A DNA stretch of 64,000 nucleotides from an uncultured Geobacteraceae bacterium (GCA_903939115.1 CAJAFV010000012.1:31878-95877); one strand, 5' to 3'. Shown: positions 18,047-31,555, numbered from the stretch's first letter. A program made the numbers and translations. Notes: a model not told the origin generated them from the letters alone.

Positions 18047-18582
18047 TCAGATATTCAGCTCAGAGGTTAAAAGGCTGGATGCTTCACAAGTCGTGTTTAG
18101 TAGCCTTTTAAAGTTACGGGACAGCAAAGGATTCATTCCCTCAAGCTGCTTGATTCGAGCAAGTGTCGCTTCAAGTTGATCCCTCTGTTCTTTTACATGA
18201 TCACTGCGCCGTTTCAATTCGATATGGTTGCGTACGCGGAGCTTGAGTAGATCCAGATTAACCGGCTTTGCCAGGAAATCGATTCCACCCAGCTCCAGTC
18301 CAATTATTTCAGATTGGATGGTACCCATTGCAGTCAGAAAAAGAATTGGAATATCGGCATATGTTTCTTCTGACTTGATTAGCGTGCAGACATCAAAGCC
18401 GCTCAGATCGGGCATCATCACATCCAGAATGAGCAAGTCAGGTGACGTATCATTGACCTGACTGATAGCATCAAACCCATTGGTTGCCGTGAAAATATCG
18501 TAGGTCCCCTGCAATGTTTTCGTCAGCAGTTGAATGTTTACCGGATCGTCATCAACGATCAATATGCGGGGTTTGTCGTGCA

Positions 18583-18583
<1 letters not shown>
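18047..18583 (-). CDS. Response regulator with receiver and C-terminal helix, no output domain
   Basis: 178 residues. The receiver (7-122) has IVDDDPVNIQLL, phospho-acceptor LLILDVMMPDLSG, switch Thr in LFLTAM and Lys in FLAKPVN. The C-terminal 50 residues are a charged helix/coiled-coil (RRSDHVKEQRDQLEATLARI) with no DNA-binding or enzymatic domain. The ATG overlaps the HK4 stop (TGATG) and follows a strong SD GGAGGG, so it is translationally coupled to HK4 and is its likely phosphorelay partner. Confidence 0.88.
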
Positions 18584-22914
<4,331 letters not shown>

Positions 22915-22935
22915 CGTTGACACTCCTGCTTAAAC

Positions 22936-22968
22936 AAAAAAAAGGCGCACGGGGAAAGCCGCAACGCC
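22936..22968 (-). terminator. Terminator-like hairpin in the HK4 leader
   Basis: Minus-strand stem GGCG..CGG / CCG..CGCC followed by eight T, ending 21 nt before the HK4 ATG. No other gene lies between it and the tRNA-Arg terminator, so it is better read as a leader attenuator than as the end of another transcript. Confidence 0.55.
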
Positions 22969-23028
22969 GGTTAGTATGAGTATCAATCAAAATATTTTTT
23001 GACAGTGGTATTTGTCAGGAGGAGATTT

Positions 23029-23077
<49 letters not shown>

Positions 23078-23351
23078 GCAAAATCATTGCCATATGCGAT
23101 CCTTCTGAGACAGAGTTTGTTTGCAGATTCTACACTTATTTATGCGAATTGCATCCTAATATTACCCTATCACCAATAAGCCCCCCTTGCGGTGAAGCTC
23201 GATCTTATCACCAAGAATTATGCTAAATCTGTGAAAAAACTGAAAGAGGCTGATCCGAGAACGACGCACGGTAACAAAATGAATTTATTGAAGTTTTTGT
23301 GAATTTATTTCGAGCAAGGGTAGTAAATGGACCGACTATGGCCCGGCAAAC

Positions 23352-23386
23352 AAAAAAGGGGTTACAGCAATTAGCCGTAACCCCTT
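23352..23386 (-). terminator. Terminator of tRNA-Arg(ACG)
   Basis: Minus-strand stem AAGGGGTTAC / GTAACCCCTT, extended by GC pairs, then six T. It lies 9 bp after the tRNA 3' end and is unrelated to the terminator at 8730, consistent with it having come with the island. Confidence 0.8.
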
Positions 23387-23394
23387 GATTTTTA

Positions 23395-23471
23395 TGGTGC
23401 GCCTGGAGCGATTCGAACGCCCGACCTACGGATTCGTAGTCCGTTGCTCTATCCAGCTGAGCTACAAGCGC
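23395..23471 (-). tRNA. tRNA-Arg (anticodon ACG)
   Basis: Complete 77-nt cloverleaf including the encoded CCA. Acceptor GCGCTTG pairs with CAGGCGC, D arm GCTC/GAGC, anticodon stem ACGGA/TCCGT with loop CTACGAA (ACG), T loop TTCGAAT. It reads CGU/CGC codons after A34 editing. Its 3' 44 bp are duplicated at 8770-8813, making this the likely integration target of the island. Confidence 0.97.
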
Positions 23472-23635
23472 ATTGAGAGAAAGCTTTATAGCGCACTAGG
23501 CGGAATATATCAACTATTTTTTGACTATGTCGCATTATCATGAACCATCCGGCTGCATTATCTCTACCAAATCCTGTTGTTTTCATATATTGTCCTCCGA
23601 TCAGTTAAACTGATATTTTCATGAAGGGCACTGAA

Positions 23636-23953
23636 ATGGAACACTTTATTCTGGAAGTCGATGAATCTGATGTAAAGCGGGAGCGCGAGAAATCGCGGGA
23701 GCTTCGTAAAACTCGCTGGTGGCAAAATCGCATTGCCCTTGGGCGGTGCCACTATTGCGATGGGTTATTTTCTCCGGAAGAGCTGACCATGGACCACCTC
23801 GTCCCGGTATCACGAGGCGGAAAAGCGTCCCGGAACAATGTCGTTCCGGCCTGCAAGGAGTGTAACAGCCGCAAAAAATATTTACTTCCGATTGAGTGGG
23901 AAGAGTATTTAGCCAAGCAAGAGAGCCAACCAACGGAGTCTACAAGTGAGTGA
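23636..23953 (+). CDS. HNH endonuclease family protein
   Basis: 105 residues. A basic helical N-terminus (KREREKSRELRKTRWWQNR) is followed by an HNH core with two zinc-binding Cys pairs, CHYC and CKEC, the catalytic His in TMDHLVPVSRGG, and Asn in ASRNNVVPAC. Start 23636 is preferred over 23621 because AGGG lies 8 nt before it. It may act as a nicking or homing-type nuclease or as a DNA-repair protein; orphan HNH proteins of this size are common in Geobacter. It overlaps the following HAD gene by 8 bp. Confidence 0.85.
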   Translation: MEHFILEVDESDVKREREKSRELRKTRWWQNRIALGRCHYCDGLFSPEELTMDHLVPVSRGGKASRNNVVPACKECNSRKKYLLPIEWEEYLAKQESQPTESTSE

Positions 23954-24587
23954 ATTGAAAAGTCGCTATAAAGTTGTCATCTACGACTGTGATGGCGTGA
24001 TCCTTGACTCAATGGAATCTAACTATATTTTTTACAATCGCATCATGGAATTTCTGGGAAGACCCGAGATTGACCGGGATAACTGCAATGCAAAAAGGGT
24101 ACTTCACACCTATTCGTTCCACAATGTGATGGATTATTTCTTTGCCGGTGATCTGCGACGGGAAGACGCCTTACAATTCGCCAAGACCATCCATTATCGC
24201 GACCTGATGCCGTACATGAAGATGGAAGACGGCTTTGTCAGCGCCCTTGACCAATTAAAAGGGCACACGTCGCTGGCTATCTGCACCAATCGGGCGACAT
24301 CTATGGAAATGATAATTGAGGATTTCGGGCTGAGTGGGTATTTTGAATATGTCATGACGGCTTCACAGGTAACTAACCCAAAGCCCCATCCGGAACCGCT
24401 CCTGAAAGTATTGAAACACTTTGGAGTTGAACCGGATGAGGCTCTTTTTATTGGCGACGGCGAAGTTGACATGCAGGCGGCTAACAGCGCCGGCGTTCCT
24501 TTTATCTCCTACAAATCCGACCTGCCCGGACTGGCCCGGATCGAGCATCATTCTGAGATTATCCGGCATGTATTCTCACCGGTGTAG
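23946..24587 (+). CDS. HAD-superfamily phosphatase (phosphoglycolate-phosphatase-like)
   Basis: 213 residues. Motif I VIYDCDGVILDS, motif II Thr in AICTNRATS, motif III Lys in VTNPKPHPEP and motif IV FIGDGEVDMQAANSAG are all present, with a helical cap between I and II. Small phosphorylated metabolites such as 2-phosphoglycolate are the usual substrates; the exact one is not determinable. GTG start with SD GGAG at 7 nt, overlapping the HNH gene. It is convergent with the next gene with only 9 bp between, and no terminator is seen. Confidence 0.85.
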   Translation: MSELKSRYKVVIYDCDGVILDSMESNYIFYNRIMEFLGRPEIDRDNCNAKRVLHTYSFHNVMDYFFAGDLRREDALQFAKTIHYRDLMPYMKMEDGFVSALDQLKGHTSLAICTNRATSMEMIIEDFGLSGYFEYVMTASQVTNPKPHPEPLLKVLKHFGVEPDEALFIGDGEVDMQAANSAGVPFISYKSDLPGLARIEHHSEIIRHVFSPV

Positions 24588-24596
24588 AACGGACCG

Positions 24597-25163
24597 TTAT
24601 CGTACCAGCTTCGAAAGCTTTTTGAATTCATCCGTGCCGGCAACCTTCAATAATTGAAACAGGACAGACTCCGTAGAGGTTGGGATCGCCCCGGCAAGGG
24701 TCATTGCCTTAAGTGCAGTTTGCCAGTTCTTTTTACTGCGGCTCATAACGGCATCCTCCACGACATGAACATTCAGGCCGGCGGCACGAAGCTCGATCAC
24801 CGTCTGCTGAACACAGACATGTGTTTCCATACCGGTGATAATCACCTGACTCCTGCCGGTTGCCTTGAGCGCTTCAACGAATTCCTGACTGCCGCAACAG
24901 CTGAAAGCCATTTTTTCATAACAGGGAGCGAGCGCCGCCTTTTCCTTCAGCTCAGACAGCGTTGCTCCCAACCCTTTCACATACTGTTCCGTCACCAGAA
25001 CCGGAATTTTTAATTCGGTTGCACTTTCAAGCAGGATGCCAACATTTTTTACCAACTGCTTCAAGACGACCTCATCCATCGCAATGCACAATTTTTCCTG
25101 CACATCAATTACTACCAACACCGCTTTATCACGGTCCAGAAAAAAACTTTCCTTGATTAACAT
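24597..25163 (-). CDS. Isochorismatase-fold cysteine hydrolase
   Basis: 188 residues. The catalytic triad is visible: Asp in VLVVIDVQEKL, Lys in CYEKMAFSCC, and nucleophile Cys in TGMETHVCVQQT. The family includes nicotinamidases, isochorismatases and YcaC-like hydrolases; the short length and sequence around the Cys fit the YcaC-like group best. SD GGGAG precedes the ATG. It is downstream of tpx with a 70-bp gap containing an imperfect hairpin (25199-25220). Confidence 0.85.
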   Translation of the reverse strand: MLIKESFFLDRDKAVLVVIDVQEKLCIAMDEVVLKQLVKNVGILLESATELKIPVLVTEQYVKGLGATLSELKEKAALAPCYEKMAFSCCGSQEFVEALKATGRSQVIITGMETHVCVQQTVIELRAAGLNVHVVEDAVMSRSKKNWQTALKAMTLAGAIPTSTESVLFQLLKVAGTDEFKKLSKLVR

Positions 25164-25234
25164 TAGTTATCTCCCTTGCTTTAACATTGAATAGTTCAGG
25201 GCGTTCCCAGTGGAACGTCCAGACAATAAATTTC

Positions 25235-25750
25235 CTACGATAATGCTTTTGCAGCCGCGATAGCGGCGGCATAATCAGGCTCCCCGGTGACTTCGGGAAC
25301 AATCTGGATGTAGCGGATGATGTTGGCGGCATCAACGACGAACACCGCTCGTGTCAGCAGCAGCAATTCCTTTATCAGCACCCCGTAGCCCAGACCGAAA
25401 GAACGTTCACGATAGTCGGAAAGCGTGATCACCTTGTCAATTCCTGCAGCTCCGCACCAGCGTTTCTGGGCAAACGGGAGGTCGAGGCTGATTGTCAGCA
25501 CCACTGTATCTCCCGGCAACGACGCTGCTTCCTGATTGAAACGGCGGGTCTCCGTATCACATACCGGCGTGTCAAGGGAAGGTACAGCGCTGATGATTTT
25601 TATTTTCCCGGCATAGCTTGAGAGCGATACAGCGGCCAAGCCATTATCGACAGCGACAAAGTCGGGAGCGGCGTCACCCACCATAAGCCCGGGGCCCAGC
25701 AAAGTCATCGGATTTCCCTTAAACGTGATTATTCCTGTTTTTTCACTCAT
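25235..25750 (-). CDS. tpx: Thiol peroxidase
   Basis: Peroxiredoxin of 171 residues that reduces hydroperoxides using thioredoxin. Peroxidatic Cys is in SLDTPVCDTETRRFN and resolving Cys in KRWCGAAG, the atypical 2-Cys spacing of Tpx. ATG at 25750 with SD GAGGAGG at 7 nt. The Nudix stop codon lies just upstream, so the two are probably co-transcribed. Confidence 0.95.
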   Translation of the reverse strand: MSEKTGIITFKGNPMTLLGPGLMVGDAAPDFVAVDNGLAAVSLSSYAGKIKIISAVPSLDTPVCDTETRRFNQEAASLPGDTVVLTISLDLPFAQKRWCGAAGIDKVITLSDYRERSFGLGYGVLIKELLLLTRAVFVVDAANIIRYIQIVPEVTGEPDYAAAIAAAKALS

Positions 25751-25752
25751 GA

Positions 25753-26424
25753 TCAATCCTCCTCGTTAAGTTCTACCGTTCCAGGTAGTCTGCAGCATTC
25801 TTCAAACTCAGCACGATCATCTTCTAAAACCGTCAACAGTTGCATCACCAATCGATAGGTAATTCCCCACAGCACCGGTGCGTTATCGACAGGAAGCTGA
25901 ATAGCCGGTACGTCAAACGTTTTATCATCAAAGGCAACAGGGCTCCTGGCATGTCGCCCAGGATCACGCAGGTCGGAAAGAGCGACCCAGAACAGGTTTC
26001 GAACTTCTTCATTCAATGTCGGGCAAACAAGGTTCCTGTCAATGGCAAAGAGACAACAGGAAACCCGTACCGGCAGGTTGGCACCGATAATGTCGGAAAG
26101 TCGCCCCAGATACGTTCCCTCTATGAGATCAATGCCGATTTCTTCAAGCGTTTCGCGGCAGGCCGCCTGACAGGGTATTTCGCCATCTTCCAGTTTACCT
26201 CCAGGGAAGGCGATATGCCCCGACCATGGATCAAGGTTATGGGTTGCGCGCTGAATGAAGAGAATTTCAAGATCATCTGCTCCCTGATGCAGTATCATGG
26301 CGACGGCAGCGGGCGTCCGATTGCCGGAGTGCTGATCCGTTTCACTCTTCCGATGCGCCAATTTTCCGGCTATTCGCTCAAATGACCAGTTCTGTTGGCC
26401 TGTTATTCGATTCATACCGTTCAT
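25753..26424 (-). CDS. Nudix hydrolase, CoA-pyrophosphatase-like
   Basis: 223 residues. The Nudix box GGKLEDGE..CRETLEEIGI has all catalytic acidic residues, preceded by WSGHIAFPGG, the motif typical of the CoA diphosphatase (NudL/YeaB) branch. It is expected to cleave CoA or its derivatives. The start is uncertain: ATG 26424 has SD GAGGAG only 3 nt away, ATG 26415 has it 12 nt away, and the frame stays open to 26547 without family-like sequence. Confidence 0.85.
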   Translation of the reverse strand: MNGMNRITGQQNWSFERIAGKLAHRKSETDQHSGNRTPAAVAMILHQGADDLEILFIQRATHNLDPWSGHIAFPGGKLEDGEIPCQAACRETLEEIGIDLIEGTYLGRLSDIIGANLPVRVSCCLFAIDRNLVCPTLNEEVRNLFWVALSDLRDPGRHARSPVAFDDKTFDVPAIQLPVDNAPVLWGITYRLVMQLLTVLEDDRAEFEECCRLPGTVELNEED

Positions 26425-26648
26425 ATTCTCCTCAAAAATTGTTGCCCTTATCCTCCCCATATCAGCAGCCATCGTCAAGTACAAATTACGCTGCGTGGCT
26501 CTGATCTTCGTTATTCCGGCGACATTGTCTTGCCAGAGAGTTTTCATACTGGTATTTTAGCCGCGCACCGCCGATTTTAAGCAGATCTACACCACGCATG
26601 AATGTATTGCCGGGAAAATACTTGAATTACGAAAGTTCACTCATAAAA

Positions 26649-27650
26649 ATGCCCGCAATTTCTATCCTTATGCCGATTCGCAATGAAGAGCGCTACCTCC
26701 GGGCAACGCTGGATTCCCTCTACCACCAATCGTTTGTTAATTGGGAACTGATTGCTGTCGATGACGGCTCAAGCGACGGTACGGCGATGATCCTTGCAGA
26801 AGCCGTACGCGCGGACACGCGGGTGCACGTTATCAGGCGTGACGGAGGCGGCCTGGTCTCTGCGCTCAATGCCGGGCTGAAAGCCTGCCGCGCACCGCTC
26901 ATTGCCCGTCTGGACGGCGATGATATCTGCCACCCCCGCCGCCTGGAGTTGCAAGCCGCCTTGCTGAATGCAGATCCGGAAATCGGACTGGTAGCCACAG
27001 CCTTCCGCCATTTTCCGAGGACAGGGCTCAAGCAGGGGATGATTGACTATGAGACATGGCAGAACGGCCTGACTGATCATGCTCTCGTCATCCGCGATCT
27101 GCTGGTAGAATCCCCCTTTGTCCACCCTTCCATTATGACACGCAGAACCATCCTGGAAAATCTTGACGGCTATCAGGATAACGGCTGGCCCGAAGATTAT
27201 GACCTCTGGCTGCGTATGGCTGCCGCCGGGGTAACGTTTGCCCGTCTGCCACAGGCTCTCCTGTTCTGGCGTGACCACCCGGAGCGGGCAACCCGTACGA
27301 TGGATGAATATGCGGCTCACGCCTTTCGCGCCTGTAAATGTCACCACCTGCTGAACGGTTTTCTAAAAGACGCCCAGGATGTGGTTATCGCCGGGGCGGG
27401 ACAGGAAGCCCGCGCATGGCAGCGCCTGCTGGCCACGAAGGGCGTAACTGTTTCAACCTGGCTCGATGTCGATCCCAAAAAGATAGGGCGGACATTACAT
27501 AATGCACCGGTGATTTCACCTCGAGAGCTTCACCTGGAGGGGAGAAGAATGATTGTGGCTATCGGCGTACGTGGTGCGCGTGAACAGTTTCGGAGTGTTG
27601 CAGAAAAACGTGGTTGGCAGGAAGGCATGGACTTTGTCTGTGTCGCATGA
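26649..27650 (+). CDS. Family 2 glycosyltransferase with C-terminal Rossmann-like domain
   Basis: 333 residues. The GT-A domain starts ISILMPIRNEERYLRATL, with nucleotide-binding VDDGSSDGT and metal-binding RLDGDD, and an acceptor region ending NGWPEDYDLWLRMA. From about 245 a second domain begins with VVIAGAGQEARAWQRLL, a Gly-rich nucleotide-binding-like fold seen fused to some glycosyltransferases. The sugar and acceptor are unknown. An in-frame ATG at 26598 would add 17 residues; neither start has a good SD. Confidence 0.85.
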   Translation: MPAISILMPIRNEERYLRATLDSLYHQSFVNWELIAVDDGSSDGTAMILAEAVRADTRVHVIRRDGGGLVSALNAGLKACRAPLIARLDGDDICHPRRLELQAALLNADPEIGLVATAFRHFPRTGLKQGMIDYETWQNGLTDHALVIRDLLVESPFVHPSIMTRRTILENLDGYQDNGWPEDYDLWLRMAAAGVTFARLPQALLFWRDHPERATRTMDEYAAHAFRACKCHHLLNGFLKDAQDVVIAGAGQEARAWQRLLATKGVTVSTWLDVDPKKIGRTLHNAPVISPRELHLEGRRMIVAIGVRGAREQFRSVAEKRGWQEGMDFVCVA

Positions 27651-27712
27651 TAAAAAATAACGTACGAAAGCGGCAGAATATGTCTGATGGTTTATAACTG
27701 AAGGAGTTGTTG

Positions 27713-28015
27713 ATGTTACCAAGCAAAGAAGAGATGGCTCTTACAATTGATGAAGCAGATTGGGGCAGTCTGCGCGCTCATCTGCATCGCGGCGGACTTA
27801 TTCTGGTTGATGACTCCCTTGACCTGGCCGATACCGCCCATAAAGTCGCCGGCGATGACATCGCTATTATTCAGCATCTGGTCGAGCATGGCATGATTGG
27901 CAAACCTTCCGATGCGAAGATCCGCGCATGGGAAGAGGATAAACAGAAGAAGTTTGCCATGTTGATTGTCAGTCCATATGTACTGTTCCAGGAAAAAATG
28001 CCGACATTTCACTAA
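27713..28015 (+). CDS. DUF2288 family protein
   Basis: 100 residues, cytosolic. It matches DUF2288 in layout: LRAHLHRGGLILVDDSLDLAD, a central helical part, IGKPSDAKIRAWEEDK, and the C-terminal MLIVSPYVLFQE. No function is known for the family. SD AAGGAG lies 7 nt before the ATG. It is 17 bp upstream of yceH and probably in one operon with it. Confidence 0.8.
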   Translation: MLPSKEEMALTIDEADWGSLRAHLHRGGLILVDDSLDLADTAHKVAGDDIAIIQHLVEHGMIGKPSDAKIRAWEEDKQKKFAMLIVSPYVLFQEKMPTFH

Positions 28016-28032
28016 ATTCGATGAGGTCACAC

Positions 28033-28692
28033 GTGGAAATAACTCTTAACGATACTGAGGTACGAGTTCTAGGTAGCCTGATAGAAAAAGAGCTCACCAC
28101 CCCGGAGTATTACCCGTTGTCACTCAACTCTCTCACTAACGCCTGCAACCAGAAATCAAACCGTGATCCCGCCATGTCTCTGGCGGAGGAAGATGTCGTG
28201 CGAGCGCTGGATTCACTCCGTTTCAAGCAGATGGTGGTCCTCTCCGCCGACGGCGGCCGTGTCTCGAAATATCGCCATCTGATGGCCGAAAAATTCGGTT
28301 TGATGCCGGCTGAGCAGGCCGTAATCTGCGAGCTTCTGGTGCGCGGTCCTCAGACTGTCGGTGAACTTCGGACCCGGGGGGAACGGATGTACCCGTTTGG
28401 TGATATTGCAGCGGTTGAAGAGGTACTGCAGGAGCTAATGGTGCGGGAAACTCCGCTGATTGCCCTGATGCCGCGCCAGCCGGGACGAAAAGAAGGGCGC
28501 TATGCCCAGCTTTTCTCAGGGATTCCTGAGAATAACGAAGAGTGTGGTGAAGCACGCCCCGAACCTGCCCGGCAGCGGGTGATGGCAGAAAATGAACGGA
28601 TTGCGAAACTGGAGGCCGACGTGGCTTCGTTGCATGAAGAAGTTGCGGTTCTTCGGTGCTTGATGGAGGAGTTCAAGAAGCAGTTTGAATAA
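28033..28692 (+). CDS. yceH: YceH family protein (DUF480/UPF0502)
   Basis: 219 residues. Two tandem winged-helix-like modules (EVRVLGSLIEKELTTPEYY and AVICELLVRGPQTVGELRTR) and a C-terminal coiled-coil (ENERIAKLEADVASLHEEV). The molecular function is not established. The GTG at 28033 is preferred to the ATG at 28021 because GAGG lies 6 nt before it. The 3' end overlaps the convergent hflX by 20 bp. Confidence 0.85.
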   Translation: MEITLNDTEVRVLGSLIEKELTTPEYYPLSLNSLTNACNQKSNRDPAMSLAEEDVVRALDSLRFKQMVVLSADGGRVSKYRHLMAEKFGLMPAEQAVICELLVRGPQTVGELRTRGERMYPFGDIAAVEEVLQELMVRETPLIALMPRQPGRKEGRYAQLFSGIPENNEECGEARPEPARQRVMAENERIAKLEADVASLHEEVAVLRCLMEEFKKQFE

Positions 28693-30355
28693 CCTCTTCG
28701 TCCTCCGGCCAGAACCGCCTCTGCAATTCAGCCATCAACGGTTTGAGGCTCTTCCTGTCCCGGGCCGATACCGTGACGCTATTCTGGGTTCGTGCCGACT
28801 GACGAACCTTTATAAATGCTACCGTATCCTTCTTTTTCAAATCAGTCAGCAGATCCGCCTTGTTGTACACCAGCAATTCCGGTTTATCCCCTAACTCCAA
28901 CTCTGCCAGAATAGTTCGCACCTGCGCGATCTGAGCCTCAAAACGGGGATGGGAGGCGTCGACGACATGCAGCAGCAGGTCAGCATCACGCATCTCTTCC
29001 AGTGTCGCCTTGAAAGCCCCCAACAGAGATTTTGGCAGGGAGCGGATAAACCCGACCGTGTCGGTGATGATCACCTCACGCTCACGCGGGAAGCGGAGGC
29101 GACGGGTAGAGGTGTCAAGGGTTGCAAAGAGCAGATCTTCTGTAAAAACATCGCTCTTGGTCAGGGCGTTCAGCAGCGTTGATTTGCCGGCATTGGTGTA
29201 GCCGACGATCGAAATGATCGGCACTCCCGCTTTCACCCGCTGTTTACGCCGTTGATCCCGCCCTTGAGAAAGTTCCTTCAGTTCCCTCTCGAGAGTGGTG
29301 ATCCGATCCCGGACCCGGCGCCGATCTGTCTCAAGCTTGGTTTCACCTGGCCCACGCCCCCCAATACCGCCCATCAGGCGCGACATCTGCACACCGCGGC
29401 CGGTCAGGCGCGGCAGAAGATATTTAAGCTGCGCCAGTTCGACTTGCACCTTGCCGTCCAGAGTTTTCGCCCGCCGGGCAAAAATATCGAGTATCAGCTG
29501 ACTCCGATCGATAACCTTGAGCTCGGTCATTGCAGATATGCATCGTATCTGAGCAGGAGTAAGTTCCTGATCGAACACCAGCATGCTGGCGCCACGCTGC
29601 ATCGCCCTGATGACGACATCGCGCATCATCCCCTCCCCCATGAGGAAGCGGGGGTTAAGGTTTTTCGGGCGCTGGATGAATTCATCCAGCGCTTCCACCT
29701 GAGCGGTACGGGAAAGCTCACGCAACTCCGCCATGGAATCCTCTGCTTCCTGGCGGGTGCCGGAAGTTGTTACGGAGATCAATATGGCCCGTTCGAGCGC
29801 ATCTTTGCCCTGGGGTACGGCACGAGCCGCTTTTTCCAAATCGGCTTCCAGCTCTGGAATAAAATGAACGCAGTCAAGATCTACCCGTTCAAGCGGAATA
29901 ACGGGCTCGAGGGTCGTGCTTGCACCTCGTTGATCGGGGGCCAGAAAGGCAAGCTGGGCAAAAATCTGGTTTTTACCCGGCGCAGACATCAGGGCGGCAA
30001 GAAGATCAAAACGCAACAGGGAAAGGTCGGTCAAGTCGTCTTCAGAGACCGGCTCGTTTTTCAGGTGAGTGTGGATAAACCGCAAGCCGCGCATGACTCT
30101 TTTGCCACGGGGATAGTCCCGCAGCTCCGGTATGACGACCGCTTTTTCATCGCCGACGATGACATATTCCACACTTCCAGCACGATTAACGAGGATACCG
30201 ATTTGACGACGGAGTTCACTGGAGAGTTCGACGAGGCGGGAAGCCAATTCGTGGGAGCAGAATTCAGCAACCGGTATCCGTCTGCGATACAGACGTTCCA
30301 GAGACTGAAGCTGGCTTGATTTTAAACCGGCAAGATTGCCAAATACTTCTTTAAT
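28673..30355 (-). CDS. hflX: Ribosome-associated GTPase HflX, apparent AUU start
   Basis: 560 residues as read from an ATT codon at 30355. Family-like N-terminal sequence (NLAGLKSSQLQSLERLYRRR) continues up to that codon. There is no ATG, GTG or TTG between it and an in-frame TAA, and GGAG lies 7 nt before it. Later come the Gly-rich segment GGIGGRGPGETKLETDRR, G1 GYTNAGKST, G3 DTVGFI and G4 NKAD. HflX splits stalled or hibernating ribosomes under stress. The first conventional start would be a TTG at 30247, which would remove 36 conserved residues. Confidence 0.9.
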   Translation of the reverse strand: MKEVFGNLAGLKSSQLQSLERLYRRRIPVAEFCSHELASRLVELSSELRRQIGILVNRAGSVEYVIVGDEKAVVIPELRDYPRGKRVMRGLRFIHTHLKNEPVSEDDLTDLSLLRFDLLAALMSAPGKNQIFAQLAFLAPDQRGASTTLEPVIPLERVDLDCVHFIPELEADLEKAARAVPQGKDALERAILISVTTSGTRQEAEDSMAELRELSRTAQVEALDEFIQRPKNLNPRFLMGEGMMRDVVIRAMQRGASMLVFDQELTPAQIRCISAMTELKVIDRSQLILDIFARRAKTLDGKVQVELAQLKYLLPRLTGRGVQMSRLMGGIGGRGPGETKLETDRRRVRDRITTLERELKELSQGRDQRRKQRVKAGVPIISIVGYTNAGKSTLLNALTKSDVFTEDLLFATLDTSTRRLRFPREREVIITDTVGFIRSLPKSLLGAFKATLEEMRDADLLLHVVDASHPRFEAQIAQVRTILAELELGDKPELLVYNKADLLTDLKKKDTVAFIKVRQSARTQNSVTVSARDRKSLKPLMAELQRRFWPEDEEVIQTAS

Positions 30356-30406
30356 GGGATGACTCCGAATTGCCCCTGATAAGCAGGATAAGTGCGTTAA
30401 CGAAGT

Positions 30407-30431
30407 ATTTTCTGCAAAAAATGCAGAAAAT
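30407..30431. repeat. AT-rich perfect inverted repeat between hflX and fabI
   Basis: ATTTTCTGCA / TGCAGAAAAT, 10 bp each with a 5-nt A loop. It lies 13 bp beyond the fabI stop and 52 bp before the hflX start. It could be a weak terminator for fabI or an operator for hflX. Confidence 0.5.
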
Positions 30432-30443
30432 GACTTCTAACTT

Positions 30444-31211
30444 CTAAAGCCCGATGATATTATAGCCACCGTCAACATAGTGAATTTCACCGCTCACACC
30501 GCTCGCTAGATCACTGCTGAGGTAGAGGGCGGCACCGGCTACATCTTCCTGGGTGATCGATCGCCTGAGCGGAGCCTTTGACTCAACGTGATTGAGAATA
30601 GCATGAAAGCCGTTTACCCCTGCCGCTGCCAGCGTGCGGATCGGACCGGCTGAAATAGCATTTACCCTGGTTCCGTCAGGGCCGAGCGCCTCAGACAGAT
30701 AGCGCACAGACGCTTCCAGTGCCGCTTTGGCGATTCCCATGACATTATAGCTCGGAAACACTTTCATTGCCCCGTAGTAGCTGAGGGTCAAAGCAGAGCC
30801 CCCCCTCCCCTGCATCATCGACTGGGCAGCCTTCATGATTGCCAGAAAGGAATAAACACTGATATCCATGGCGGTAGCGAAGCCTTCCCGCGTAGTGCTC
30901 AGAACAGTGCCCTTGAGTTCTTCTTTGTTGGCAAAGGCGACCGCATGGACAATTATGTCAACGCCATCCCATATTTTGGCGAGTTCACTGAATACCGACT
31001 CTATCTCTTCATCGCTCGTAACATTACACGGCAGTATCGCTGCGACATCTATCGATTCTGACAGCGGACGAACCCGCTTTTCAATAGCTTCTCCGGCATA
31101 GGTTATAGCGAGCTCGGCCCCCTGCTCGTGAAAAAGCCGGGCGATCGCCCAGGCGATACTTTTATCGTTTGCAACACCAAAAATTACAACTTTTTTTCCT
31201 CGTAGCAACAT
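30444..31211 (-). CDS. fabI: Enoyl-[acyl-carrier-protein] reductase (NADH)
   Basis: Last reductive step of fatty-acid elongation, 255 residues. N-terminal dinucleotide site KVVIFGVANDKSIAWAIA. The FabI catalytic Tyr and Lys are in SYNVMGIAKAALE (Y-X6-K), with the second Tyr in SYYGAMK. The C-terminus HYVDGGYNIIG is typical. SD GGAGG precedes the ATG. Likely essential unless another enoyl reductase is encoded elsewhere. Confidence 0.95.
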   Translation of the reverse strand: MLLRGKKVVIFGVANDKSIAWAIARLFHEQGAELAITYAGEAIEKRVRPLSESIDVAAILPCNVTSDEEIESVFSELAKIWDGVDIIVHAVAFANKEELKGTVLSTTREGFATAMDISVYSFLAIMKAAQSMMQGRGGSALTLSYYGAMKVFPSYNVMGIAKAALEASVRYLSEALGPDGTRVNAISAGPIRTLAAAGVNGFHAILNHVESKAPLRRSITQEDVAGAALYLSSDLASGVSGEIHYVDGGYNIIGL

Positions 31212-31231
31212 CTTTACTATCCTCCAGGTCG

Positions 31232-31555
31232 TTACACTGCGGGTGATGCTTCCGGACCGTTTTTTTCGGCAGTAGTCTCGCTCCGGGTTACTGCATGTTC
31301 AAACTGATGATCTTGTGTTGATGCTGCTGAAGGATCGGCTTGACCGGACGGGTCATCATACATCGGTACCGGCTTGGCAGATATATGTGCGTTTTCGATA
31401 GCGGCCAGACGTTTTTCGATCGATTCGAGTACCTCCAGCGTCCGATCCTGTTTCCCTTTAATAGCGAATACGACAAACGGCATGATCAGCCAGACAACAG
31501 CCAGAAAAAGGCTGATGATGCTCATCATTACCATGAAACCGCCAAAAACTTCCAT
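31232..31555 (-). CDS. Small single-pass membrane protein, unknown
   Basis: 107 residues, unrecognised. An N-terminal hydrophobic helix (FMVMMSIISLFLAVVWLIMPFVVFAI) is followed by a short charged helix (LEVLESIEKRLAAIENA) and a polar tail rich in Ser, Pro and Gln. ATG 31555 has SD GGGAG; the longer frame from 31600 lacks an SD. It is upstream of fabI by 20 bp, so co-transcription is likely. Confidence 0.7.
   Translation of the reverse strand: MEVFGGFMVMMSIISLFLAVVWLIMPFVVFAIKGKQDRTLEVLESIEKRLAAIENAHISAKPVPMYDDPSGQADPSAASTQDHQFEHAVTRSETTAEKNGPEASPAV

Noticed and set aside
29252..30319. 355-residue open frame antisense to hflX
   Set aside because: It lies wholly opposite a clearly recognisable GTPase, has no family-like sequence and no SD; it is a shadow of hflX codon use.
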